Shown piece after piece: positions 1-5,399 of a stretch of 5,399 nt of DNA. Positions within the stretch are counted from its first letter, which is position 1, and every line of letters starts with the position of its first letter. The stretch is from Pseudomonadota bacterium (GTDB lineage: Bacteria; Pseudomonadota; Gammaproteobacteria; Burkholderiales; Burkholderiaceae_E). Under the pieces are notes generated by a model that made no database searches, was not told where the DNA came from, and saw only the letters and a list, made by a program, of their open reading frames with translations. The position numbers and the translations under genes were made by a program. The stretch spans positions 1-5,399 of the forward strand of contig JAEWEW010000302.1 in assembly GCA_023389175.1 (NCBI GenBank). The letters run 5' to 3'.

Positions 1-107
1 CCACCCCCGCCCCGATCGCCGTCAGGCGTGCCATCACGGCGCGCTGACGAGTCGTCTGCCCAATGCTCGCCCCTCGGCGCGGTGACGGCGTATTCCGCGT
101 TGTCCAT
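1..107 (-). other. Possible 5' end of a minus-strand gene cut by the window edge (unresolved)
   Basis: Two minus-strand reading frames stay open to the left edge, and neither can be confirmed. One starts with ATG at 34 and reads MARLTAIGAGV before the window ends; 10 of its 11 codons end in G or C, like the genes nearby, but no Shine-Dalgarno sequence precedes it. The other starts with ATG at 107 and begins MDNAEYAVTAPRGEHW; its third positions are less GC-biased and its later residues turn into Gly/Asp/Arg-rich low-complexity sequence. A gene here would follow phoB-phoR in the same direction, beyond the inverted repeat. I do not recognise either start. The GAG-type glycines in the first could begin a Rossmann fold or a membrane segment, but this is only a guess. 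Confidence 0.2.
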
Positions 108-183
108 TCCGTGCCGCGCTAAGCGCCGTAGCAGACGCCTCGCGCAGGTCCGGGCCTGCCGGCGCCACGCCAGCACGGGACTT
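108..183. other. Non-coding GC-rich spacer, no recognised element
   Basis: This stretch lies between the possible left-edge gene start and the inverted repeat. Open plus-strand frames cross it, but their translations are Arg/Ala/Pro-rich and resemble no family, as expected of very GC-rich non-coding DNA. The only local structure I see is a 14-base near-palindrome at 145-158 (CAGGTCCGGGCCTG, one mismatched pair). It has no T-tract, so there is no reason to call it an intrinsic terminator. Confidence 0.4.
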
Positions 184-404
184 GGCGCGGTGGGGAGGCA
201 TCGGCGCGGGGCGCCTCGGGGGCGCCGCGGAGAACGCACCGACGGCGGGTATCGGCGAGCGAAGCGAGACGATAGCGCGCGTCGGAGCGGCCGTTCAGGC
301 CGCGACTCGCGCGCGGGCCCGCCGTCGGTGCGTTCTCCGCGGGAACCGGCGCGAAGCGCCGGCGCCCCCGTCGAAGCCCCGCGCCGATGCCTCCCCACCG
401 CGCC
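184..404. repeat. Long imperfect inverted repeat with a multibranched centre, downstream of phoR
   Basis: Three blocks pair perfectly: 184-212 with 376-404 (29 bp), 217-227 with 360-370 (11 bp) and 225-249 with 318-342 (25 bp). The second and third blocks share 225-227, so both cannot form in full at once. The centre folds into two further hairpins: 250-254 with 270-274, and 275-281 with 308-314. The latter carries an inner 287-292/298-303 stem closed by a GTTCA loop. On the right arm, 346-352 and 356-362 can form a competing 7-bp hairpin with a GAA loop. The outer edge lies 11 bases past the phoR stop, so phoR mRNA would carry this structure in its 3' region. It could be a MITE-like or other palindromic repeat, a 3' mRNA-protecting structure, a terminator acting without a U-tract, or part of a structured RNA. 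I see no target-site duplication at the edges and no transposase gene. Confidence 0.85.
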
Positions 405-415
405 CGCGCAACCCG

Positions 416-1717
416 CTACTGCGAAGAAGGTGCAGGCGCGGCCGAGAGCACCCGATCCAGCGGCAGCACCAGCGTGAACCGCGACCCGCGCCCCACCGTG
501 CTGTCGAACCGCAGCGTCGCGTCGTGCCGTTGCGCGATGTGCTTCACGATTGCGAGCCCGAGCCCGGTGCCGCCGGTCTCGCGCGAGCGGCCACGGTCGG
601 CGCGGTAGAAGCGTTCGGTGAGTCGCGGCAGGTGCTCCGGCGCGATGCCGATCCCGGTGTCCTCCACGGTCAGCAGGCCGGCGCCGCCGCGCATGGTCCA
701 GCTCATGGTGATCCGGCCGCCCTGCGGGGTGTAGCGCACGGCGTTGGTGAGCAGGTTGCGGACCGCGCTCTCGATCTCGCGCGGCACGCCGCGCAGCCGC
801 ACCGGCTCGGCGATGTGCAGCTCGATCGAATGGCGGCCGGCGGACAGGGTCTTCACGTCGGCAAGCAGGCTGCGCAGGAGCGGCTCGAGCTCGAACACCT
901 GGTCCGGCGGGCGGTTGGATGCGTCCTCCAGCGATGACAGGGTGAGCAGGTCCTCCAGCAGGCGCTGCATGGTGATCGCCTGCTTGCGCGCGGCATGCAG
1001 GTGTTCCAGCATCTCCGCGCGCGGCAGGTCGAGGTCGATCAGGGTCTCGATGTAGCCGCTCACCACGGTGAGCGGCGTGCGGATCTCGTGGGACACGTTG
1101 GCGACGAAGTCGCGGCGCATCGCGTCGAGCTTGTTCTGCTCGGTCACGTCGCGGGTGATCAGCAGGCGCCAGGAATCGGGGGTGGGCACCAGGCGGGTGG
1201 CGAAGACGCGGCCGGGCCGTCCGGGCAGCGCCAGCAGCACGGGCTTGCGGAAGTCGCCCGCCTCGAGATAGCGGGTGAACTCGGGCTGGCGGATGAAGTG
1301 GTCAATCGGCCGCCGCGTGCCGACGATGCCGTGCAGCTCCTCGGCAGCCCGGTTGAACCAGTGCACCAGGTTGTAGCGGTCCATCACCACCAGCGAGTCC
1401 GGCAGCAGGTCCACCGCCGCGTGCAGCCGCTCGAGCTCGCCGGCGGTCTCCTCGCGCTCCGCGGCCTCCTGCCGGGTGAAGCGACCGATGCGGTCGAGCA
1501 GCGGCCGCCATGGGCCGAAGCCGTCGGGCAGCGGCCGCTGCCGCGGCAGCGCGGCCCAGCGGCCGAGCGCCTCGAGGTGGTAGTGGTGGAACGCGCTGGT
1601 CGCGGCGAGGCAAGCGCCGAGCCAGGCCACCGCCGCGACCGGCAGCTCGATCGCGAGCAGCAGGGCCGCGACCAGCATGGCTCCCGCGAATAGCAGCAGG
1701 GCGCGCAGCCGCTTCAT
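416..1717 (-). CDS. phoR: PhoR, phosphate regulon sensor histidine kinase
   Basis: This 433-residue protein is close in length to E. coli PhoR (431). It is an inner-membrane kinase that phosphorylates PhoB when phosphate is scarce and dephosphorylates it when phosphate is plentiful; in the known systems it acts with the Pst transporter and PhoU. Two hydrophobic segments (about residues 5-23 and 25-42) with almost no periplasmic loop fit the family. A PAS domain covers about 97-190, including the PhoR-like stretch QPEFTRYLEAGDF. The dimerisation/phosphoacceptor domain has His210 in NVSHEIRTPLT. The ATPase domain shows the N box (NLLTNAVRYT, 321-330), the G1 box (DTGIGI, 353-358), an F box (ERFYRAD) and the G2 box (GGTGLGL, 382-388). 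All catalytic motifs look intact. It follows phoB by 36 bases and is probably cotranscribed with it. The ATG start has no clear Shine-Dalgarno sequence and lies just behind a small hairpin. The stop is TAG. Confidence 0.96.
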   Translation of the reverse strand: MKRLRALLLFAGAMLVAALLLAIELPVAAVAWLGACLAATSAFHHYHLEALGRWAALPRQRPLPDGFGPWRPLLDRIGRFTRQEAAEREETAGELERLHAAVDLLPDSLVVMDRYNLVHWFNRAAEELHGIVGTRRPIDHFIRQPEFTRYLEAGDFRKPVLLALPGRPGRVFATRLVPTPDSWRLLITRDVTEQNKLDAMRRDFVANVSHEIRTPLTVVSGYIETLIDLDLPRAEMLEHLHAARKQAITMQRLLEDLLTLSSLEDASNRPPDQVFELEPLLRSLLADVKTLSAGRHSIELHIAEPVRLRGVPREIESAVRNLLTNAVRYTPQGGRITMSWTMRGGAGLLTVEDTGIGIAPEHLPRLTERFYRADRGRSRETGGTGLGLAIVKHIAQRHDATLRFDSTVGRGSRFTLVLPLDRVLSAAPAPSSQ

Positions 1718-1720
1718 CCG

Positions 1721-1734
1721 CGCAGCCCGCTGCG
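1721..1734 (-). promoter_or_regulatory. Small hairpin immediately before the phoR start codon
   Basis: In the phoB-phoR gap the bases CGCAG-CCCG-CTGCG form a 5-bp stem with a 4-base loop, ending three bases before the phoR ATG. It occupies the position where a Shine-Dalgarno sequence would be, and no good one is visible. It may lower phoR translation relative to phoB or make it depend on coupling to phoB translation. With GC content this high a short stem can arise by chance, so the regulatory role is inference. Confidence 0.3.
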
Positions 1735-1753
1735 GTTCACGGCGGCGGGGTCG

Positions 1754-2449
1754 CTAGCTCGCAAGGGCGGGAAGCATCCGGTAGCCGCCGCCACGCACCG
1801 TCTCCACCAGCCGATCGTGGCCGCTCGGCTGCAACGCGAGGCGCAAGCGGCGCACATGGACGTCGACGGTGCGCTCCTCGATGAAGACATGGTCGCCCCA
1901 GACGCCGTCCAGCAGCTTTCCGCGGGAGAGCACCCGGTCGAGGTTGCGCATGAAGTAGTGAAGCAGCCGGAACTCGGTCGGTCCCAGCTTGAGCGGGGTG
2001 CCGTTGCCGGTGACCCGGAAGGACACCGGATCCAGTCTCAGGCCGGCCACCTCGATCGGCTCGTCGCTCGACTCCGGCGCCGCGCGGCGCAGCAGCGCCT
2101 TGATGCGGGCGAGCAGCTCGCGCGGCGAGAAGGGCTTGCAGATGTAGTCGTCCACGCCGGCCTCGAAGCCGTTCAACCGGTCGCCTTCCTCCGAGCGTGC
2201 GGTCAGCATGATGATCGGCAGGCTTCGGGTGCGCTCGTCGCTGCGCAGCTGTCGTGCGAGCTCGGTGCCGCTCTCGTCCGGCAGCATCCAGTCGAGCAGG
2301 ACCAGGTCAGGCAGCTCGGCGTCGATCTGGCGCCGGGCGCTGCCCGCGTCGGCCGCCTGCAGCGGCCGGTAGCCGCCGTGGCGCAGGTTCACCGCGAGCA
2401 GGTCGCGGATGGCGGGTTCGTCTTCGACGACGAGGATACTGGCGGGCAT
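1754..2449 (-). CDS. phoB: PhoB, phosphate regulon response regulator
   Basis: This 231-residue OmpR/PhoB-type regulator binds Pho boxes as a dimer and activates phosphate-starvation genes. The receiver domain (about 1-122) begins MPASILVVEDEPAIRD, with acidic Glu9/Asp10, phosphoacceptor Asp53 in LLDWMLPDESG, Thr83 in MLTAR and Lys105 in CKPFSPRELLARIK, all matching E. coli PhoB. The winged-helix DNA-binding domain (about 132-228) contains LGPTEFRLLHYFMRN, then LSRGKLLDGVWG, the recognition-helix region ERTVDVHVRRLR and the wing VETVRGGGYR. The frame stays open for 70 more codons upstream. I chose the ATG at 2449 because a near-perfect Shine-Dalgarno sequence sits 9 bases before it, family homology begins there, and the longer version would run through the Pho-box array. 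It is the first gene of a phoB-phoR operon and probably regulates itself. The stop is TAG. Confidence 0.97.
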   Translation of the reverse strand: MPASILVVEDEPAIRDLLAVNLRHGGYRPLQAADAGSARRQIDAELPDLVLLDWMLPDESGTELARQLRSDERTRSLPIIMLTARSEEGDRLNGFEAGVDDYICKPFSPRELLARIKALLRRAAPESSDEPIEVAGLRLDPVSFRVTGNGTPLKLGPTEFRLLHYFMRNLDRVLSRGKLLDGVWGDHVFIEERTVDVHVRRLRLALQPSGHDRLVETVRGGGYRMLPALAS

Positions 2450-2457
2450 CGGAATGG

Positions 2458-2464
2458 ACCTCCT
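2458..2464 (-). promoter_or_regulatory. Strong Shine-Dalgarno sequence of phoB
   Basis: Read on the minus strand this is AGGAGGT, with 9 bases between AGGAGG and the ATG at 2449. It fixes the phoB start and excludes the 70-codon N-terminal extension that the open frame would allow. It is by far the best ribosome binding site in the window. Confidence 0.9.
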
Positions 2465-2532
2465 GGCGGGCGGACTCCGCGCGGCCTGCGACGCAGCCGG
2501 TTGCGGAGCGGGATGCCGATGCGACGCAGAGT

Positions 2533-2561
2533 ATGACAGGGACATTGCAGCCTGGTGACAG
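2533..2561 (-). promoter_or_regulatory. Pho-box-like array (three 7-bp units, 11-bp period) upstream of phoB
   Basis: On the minus strand the order is CTGTCAC-CAGG-CTGCAAT-GTCC-CTGTCAT, with units at 2561-2555, 2550-2544 and 2539-2533. The known Pho box consists of 7-bp CTGTCAT-like direct repeats separated by 4 bp, so the 11-bp phase matches exactly. The units score 6/7, 5/7 and 7/7 against CTGTCAT. The spacers are G/C-rich rather than the usual A/T-rich. The last unit ends 83 bases before the phoB start codon. In known Pho promoters the box replaces the -35 element. A weak -10 could be CATACT (2535-2530) or TACTCT (2533-2528) if the two distal units form the active box, but this is uncertain. 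The natural reading is PhoB autoregulation of phoB-phoR. Confidence 0.8.
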
Positions 2562-2573
2562 CAACCCTGCCGC

Positions 2574-2599
2574 CTGTCTGTCAGCCGGCACAATGACAC
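2574..2599. promoter_or_regulatory. Additional CTGTCA/TGACA half-sites in the phoB-galE intergenic region
   Basis: The plus strand has CTGTCTG (2574-2580) overlapping CTGTCAG (2578-2584), then ATGACAC (2593-2599), which reads GTGTCAT on the other strand. CTGTCA and TGACAC form an imperfect inverted pair 9 bases apart. They are not in 11-bp phase with the main array. They could be extra PhoB half-sites, one of which faces galE, or an unrelated operator. I see no convincing sigma-70 promoter for galE here. Confidence 0.35.
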
Positions 2600-2633
2600 G
2601 ACCCGGCATGCGGCCTGTGTGACAATTCCGCCG

Positions 2634-3659
2634 ATGGCAACGCAGAAGATCCTGGTCACCGGCGGTGCCGGCTACATCGGCTCGCATACCGTCGTCGAGC
2701 TGCTCGGCGCCGGATTCGAGGTGGTGGTCCTCGACAACCTCAGCAACAGCTCCCGCGTCGCGGTCGACCGGGTGGCGGAGCTCGCCGGCCGGCCGGTGCC
2801 GCTGGTCGTGGGCGACATCCAGGACCGTCCGCTGCTGGAGCGCCTGCTGTCCGAGCATCGTTTCGACGCGACCATCCACTTCGCGGGCCTCAAGGCGGTG
2901 GGTGAATCGGTGGCGGATCCGCTCGCCTACTACCGCAACAACGTCGCCGGGACGGTGACGCTGCTGCAGTGCCTGGCAGAGGCCGGCGTCAAGCGCTTCG
3001 TCTTCAGCTCGTCGGCCACCGTCTACGGCGATCCCGCGACCGTGCCGATCCGCGAGGACGCGCCCACCGCGCCGACCAACCCCTACGGCAATACCAAGTG
3101 GCTGATCGAGCACATCCTGGCCGATGTCGCCGCGTCGGATCCGGCCTGGGCGATCGGCGTGCTGCGCTACTTCAATCCGGTGGGGGCGCACCGGTCCGGC
3201 CGGATCGGCGAGAACCCGCGCGGCATACCCAACAACCTGATGCCGTTCGTGACCCAGGTCGCGGTGGGCCGGCGCGAGCGGCTGTCGGTCTTCGGCGGCG
3301 ACTATCCCACCCCCGACGGCACCGGCGTTCGCGACTACATCCACGTCGTGGACCTGGCCCTGGGGCACCTGGCTGCGCTGCGTCGGGTCGAGCGGGCGCC
3401 GGGTGTCTGGACGGTCAACCTCGGGACCGGGCAGGGCTACTCGGTGCTCGACATCGTGAAGGCGTTCGAGAAGGCGAGCGGTCGCGAGATTCCCTACCAG
3501 ATCGTCGAGCGCCGGCCCGGCGACGTGGCCTGCTGCTATGCCGATCCTTCGGCGGCCGCGCGCGAGCTCGGCTGGAAGGCCGAGCGCGGTCTCGACGCCA
3601 TGTGCGCGGACGCCTGGCGCTGGCAGCGGGACAACCCGGACGGATACGGGCCGGCGTAG
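2634..3659 (+). CDS. galE: GalE, UDP-glucose 4-epimerase
   Basis: This 341-residue cytoplasmic enzyme of the extended short-chain dehydrogenase family interconverts UDP-glucose and UDP-galactose using tightly bound NAD. The NAD-binding motif is TGGAGYIGS (residues 9-17). The adenine-side Asp is in VVLDNLSNSS, and HFAGLKAVGES is the typical GalE stretch. The catalytic set is Ser126 in FSSSATVYG, Tyr151 and Lys155 in NPYGNTK, matching E. coli Ser124/Tyr149/Lys153. NPVGAHRSG, GVRDYIHVVDLA and VNLGTGQGYSV also fit, and length matches E. coli GalE (338). Cys301 in RPGDVACCYADPS occupies the position of E. coli Tyr299 and human Cys307, suggesting the enzyme also accepts UDP-GlcNAc/GalNAc. I chose the ATG at 2634; an in-frame GTG at 2619 would add five residues. 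Neither start has a good ribosome binding site. It is divergent from phoB and probably cotranscribed with the acetyltransferase 38 bases downstream. Confidence 0.95.
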   Translation: MATQKILVTGGAGYIGSHTVVELLGAGFEVVVLDNLSNSSRVAVDRVAELAGRPVPLVVGDIQDRPLLERLLSEHRFDATIHFAGLKAVGESVADPLAYYRNNVAGTVTLLQCLAEAGVKRFVFSSSATVYGDPATVPIREDAPTAPTNPYGNTKWLIEHILADVAASDPAWAIGVLRYFNPVGAHRSGRIGENPRGIPNNLMPFVTQVAVGRRERLSVFGGDYPTPDGTGVRDYIHVVDLALGHLAALRRVERAPGVWTVNLGTGQGYSVLDIVKAFEKASGREIPYQIVERRPGDVACCYADPSAAARELGWKAERGLDAMCADAWRWQRDNPDGYGPA

Positions 3660-3697
3660 CGCCGCCGCTCATCGCCAGCAACAGGGCGCAGGCCGAC

Positions 3698-4171
3698 GTG
3701 TTGGCCGACATCCGACCGGCGCGCTTCCCCCAGGACGCGGAAACGGTCCGCCGGCTCTTTCGCGCCTATGCGGATTCGCTCGGCGTCAGCCTGGACTTCC
3801 AGGATTTCGACATCGAGCTCGCCGGTCTTCCCGGCGACTACCTCCCGCCGGCAGGACGGCTGCTGCTCGCCTGGCAGGGCGGCGAGGCGGTCGGCTGCGT
3901 CGCCCTGCGCCCGCTCGGGACCGCTGCGTGCGAGATGAAGCGCCTCTACGTCTCGCCGCAGGCGCGTGCCGGCGGCCTCGGGCGCGCGCTCGCCCACCGC
4001 ATCTGCGACGAGGCGCGGGTCGCCGGCTATCGCGCGATCCGGCTCGACACGCTCCCCGACATGACGGCCGCCCAGCGGCTCTACCGGGCGCTCGGGTTTC
4101 GTCCGATCGAGCCCTACACCTTCAACCCGGTGCCGGGGGCACTGTTCATGGAGCGGGACCTCACCGGTTGA
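3698..4171 (+). CDS. GNAT-family N-acetyltransferase, substrate unknown
   Basis: With the GTG start this is a 157-residue single-domain protein predicted to transfer an acetyl group from acetyl-CoA to an amine. Strand beta4 and motif A read EMKRLYVSPQARAGGLGRAL (79-98), with the pyrophosphate-binding Arg-x-x-Gly-x-Gly at 90-95. The end has the family-typical LDTLPDMTAAQRLYRALGF (116-134), followed by PYTFNPVPGALFM. DFDIELAGLPGDY near the N-terminus matches a common bacterial GNAT subgroup whose substrate I do not know. The start is uncertain: GTG at 3698 (weak AGG five bases before it) or TTG at 3701. There is no ATG before the domain, and the long open frame further upstream lies inside galE and is not coding. 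It sits 38 bases after galE and is probably in its transcript. Its stop codon lies inside the 3' end of the convergent kinase gene. Confidence 0.88.
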   Translation: MLADIRPARFPQDAETVRRLFRAYADSLGVSLDFQDFDIELAGLPGDYLPPAGRLLLAWQGGEAVGCVALRPLGTAACEMKRLYVSPQARAGGLGRALAHRICDEARVAGYRAIRLDTLPDMTAAQRLYRALGFRPIEPYTFNPVPGALFMERDLTG

Positions 4172-4832
4172 GGTTGAAGAACTCCCTTCGTCCTTTCATG
4201 CCGAGCATGTGCTCGGCGAGCAGCGACAGGTCCTCGTCGCGCTCGACCGGATTGAGATGCTCGGTGTTGACGATCAGCACCGGCGCGGCATCGAAGTGAT
4301 AGAAGAAGCGGCTGTAGGCCTCCGACAGCGCGCGCAGGTAGTCCTCCGAGATCGCGGCCTCCATGCTGATGCCGCGCGATTGCACCCGTTCGATGAGCGT
4401 GTCCGGAGCCGCCTGCAGGTAGATCACCAGGTCCGGCGTGGGCGCCTGCGGCCGCAGGCTCGCGAAGATCTGCTGGTAGAGCGCGAGCTCGTCGTCCGAC
4501 AGCGTCAGCCGCGCGAACAGCGGATCCTTCTCGATCAGGAAATCGCCCACCACCGCCCGCGTGAAGAGGTCCTGCTGCGCAAGGTCGCGGAGCTGGTTCA
4601 CCCGCTGGAACAGGAAGAAGAGCTGGGTCGGCAGCGCATAGCGCGCGCTGTCCTTGTAGAAGCGCTCGAGGAACGGATTGCCCTCCGGTTCCTCCAGCAC
4701 GAGCTGCGCGTCGTAGAGGGCCGCGAGCCGCCGGCAAAGGGTGGTCTTGCCGGCGCCGATCGGTCCTTCCACGACGATGTGGCGATAGCGATCGAAGGGG
4801 CTGGGACCGGTCGGGCGGATGATCTGCGGCAT
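4161..4832 (-). CDS. Deoxynucleoside kinase (dNK / deoxyadenosine-deoxyguanosine kinase family)
   Basis: This is a 223-residue cytoplasmic P-loop kinase that phosphorylates deoxynucleosides to monophosphates for dNTP salvage. The Walker A motif is GPIGAGKTT (23-31). EEPEGNPFLERFYKD (48-62) carries the acidic substrate-site residues and the stretch typical of bacterial members. GDFLIEKDPLFA (96-107) is in the place of the family's substrate-arginine region, and the LID-like arginines are in ERVQSRGISME (148-158). The ATG at 4832 was chosen because GGAAG lies 9 bases upstream; an in-frame TTG at 4853 would add seven basic residues. It follows folK by 41 bases in the same direction, so the two are probably cotranscribed. 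I recall such a kinase lying between folK and panB in gammaproteobacteria; here it is instead followed by a convergent gene. Base preference (dA, dG, dC or dT) cannot be read safely from the sequence. It overlaps the acetyltransferase by 11 bp. Confidence 0.9.
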   Translation of the reverse strand: MPQIIRPTGPSPFDRYRHIVVEGPIGAGKTTLCRRLAALYDAQLVLEEPEGNPFLERFYKDSARYALPTQLFFLFQRVNQLRDLAQQDLFTRAVVGDFLIEKDPLFARLTLSDDELALYQQIFASLRPQAPTPDLVIYLQAAPDTLIERVQSRGISMEAAISEDYLRALSEAYSRFFYHFDAAPVLIVNTEHLNPVERDEDLSLLAEHMLGMKGRREFFNLNR

Positions 4833-4873
4833 GCGTCGGCGCTTCCGTGGCAAGGTGGGGCGGTGATCGCGGC

Positions 4874-5380
4874 TCAGTCGACCGGTCGGCAGCTCTGTCC
4901 GCCGGCGGCCAGGACCGCATCGCGCAACGCGGCCACCCGGCCGCGGCCGGGGATCGCCAGGCCTGGCTCGAGCTCGGCGAGCGGCATCAGCACGAAGAGC
5001 CGCTCGTGCAGGCGTGGATGGGGCAGCGTGAGGCGCGGCGTCGCGATCACGCGATCATCGACGAGGAGCAGGTCCAGGTCCAGCGTTCGCGGCGCGTTGC
5101 GGGCGGGGCGCTCGCGCCCGAAGCGCTGCTCGATCGCCTGCAGCGCGTCGAGGAGCGCTTCCGGGGAGAGGCCCGTCCTGAGCACCGCCACCTGGTTGCG
5201 GTAGACCGGTCCCGAGGCGTCCACCGGATCGCTCTCGTAGAGCCGGGAAGCGGCCCGCAGCTCGGAGTCCGGCAGCGCGGCGAGCGCCGCCAGCGCGGCG
5301 CGCAACGTGTCCGCCGGTGCGCCGTGGGAACCCGGCAGGTTGGCGCCGAGCCCGATCCAGGCAAGCGACGGCGGACCCAC
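4874..5380 (-). CDS. folK: FolK, 2-amino-4-hydroxy-6-hydroxymethyldihydropteridine pyrophosphokinase
   Basis: This 168-residue cytoplasmic enzyme (E. coli 159) transfers pyrophosphate from ATP to 6-hydroxymethyl-7,8-dihydropterin, the step before dihydropteroate synthase in folate synthesis. It begins with the family-typical WIGLGANLPG (8-17). SRLYESDPV and GPVYRNQVAVLRTGLSPEALL follow, with IEQRFGRER before the HPPK signature. The signature (94-105, RNAPRTLDLDLL) holds the magnesium-binding Asp101 and Asp103 and Arg98. LPHPRLHERLFVLMPLAEL (119-137) completes the active-site wall. The GTG start at 5380 is supported by homology and by an in-frame TGA at 5392-5390 just upstream; the ribosome binding site is weak. 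That TGA could also end an upstream gene (pcnB is a common neighbour), but only a few bases are visible. The kinase gene lies 41 bases downstream in the same direction. Confidence 0.95.
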   Translation of the reverse strand: MGPPSLAWIGLGANLPGSHGAPADTLRAALAALAALPDSELRAASRLYESDPVDASGPVYRNQVAVLRTGLSPEALLDALQAIEQRFGRERPARNAPRTLDLDLLLVDDRVIATPRLTLPHPRLHERLFVLMPLAELEPGLAIPGRGRVAALRDAVLAAGGQSCRPVD

Positions 5381-5399
5381 GAGCTGGTGTCAATGATCC

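Noticed and set aside
184..404. Rho-independent terminator, IS element or CRISPR
   Set aside because: There is no T-tract at either edge, no transposase frame and no visible target duplication, and there are no regularly spaced direct repeats; only the inverted-repeat structure is supported.
28..937. Plus-strand open frames over the region left of and across the 3' end of phoR
   Set aside because: The translations are Arg/Ala/Pro-rich, match no recognisable family, and lie antisense to phoR or inside the inverted repeat; long open frames are expected by chance at this GC content.
2619..2633. GTG start five codons before the galE ATG
   Set aside because: It is possible but adds residues not typical of GalE, has no better ribosome binding site, and the ATG places the NAD motif at the usual distance from the N-terminus.
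2450..2659. 70-codon N-terminal extension of phoB in the same open frame
   Set aside because: Family homology begins at the ATG at 2449, which has an AGGAGGT ribosome binding site at ideal spacing; the extension would translate the Pho-box array and a low-complexity region.
2307..3368. 353-codon minus-strand open frame antisense to galE
   Set aside because: It lies opposite an unmistakable galE and inside the phoB/intergenic region, and its sequence resembles no protein family; it is a GC-driven shadow of galE.
2969..3697. Long upstream extension of the acetyltransferase through galE
   Set aside because: This part is out of frame with galE, Arg/Gly-rich and without homology; the GNAT domain begins only after the galE stop.
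4209..5204. 331-codon plus-strand open frame across the kinase and folK
   Set aside because: It is antisense to two genes with intact catalytic motifs and its translation shows only compositional bias.

Overview
The window is about 5.4 kb of very GC-rich bacterial chromosome with tightly packed, ordinary housekeeping and regulatory genes. The protein types fit a high-GC gammaproteobacterium: a PhoB/PhoR pair with E. coli-like architecture, and a folK gene followed by a deoxynucleoside kinase, an order I associate with gammaproteobacterial folK/pan neighbourhoods. The genus cannot be fixed from this sequence. No insertion sequence, phage gene, CRISPR array, tRNA or rRNA is visible.

Layout, left to right. 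Positions 1-415 contain no gene I can defend. They hold a long, GC-rich imperfect inverted repeat (184-404) that ends 11 bases beyond the phoR stop codon, and possibly the first codons of a minus-strand gene running off the left edge. Positions 416-2449 (minus strand) are the phosphate-starvation two-component operon: phoB (1754-2449) then phoR (416-1717). Positions 2450-2633 are a divergent intergenic region with a three-unit, 11-bp-phased Pho-box-like array reading toward phoB. Positions 2634-3659 (plus) are galE, followed after 38 bases by a GNAT acetyltransferase (about 3698-4171). The acetyltransferase converges on and overlaps by 11 bp a minus-strand deoxynucleoside kinase (4161-4832), which lies downstream of folK (4874-5380) in the same orientation.

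How the genes work together: PhoR senses phosphate status and phosphorylates PhoB, and the Pho-box array predicts PhoB autoregulation. GalE supplies UDP-galactose and, judging from a cysteine at the substrate-gate position, possibly UDP-GalNAc for surface glycans. The acetyltransferase next to it has an unknown substrate. FolK makes the pterin pyrophosphate precursor of folate, and the kinase salvages deoxynucleosides.

I do not see a novel multi-gene system. The points most worth a second look are the multibranched inverted repeat behind phoR, the Pho-box array, the GalE gate residue, and the 11-bp convergent gene overlap.
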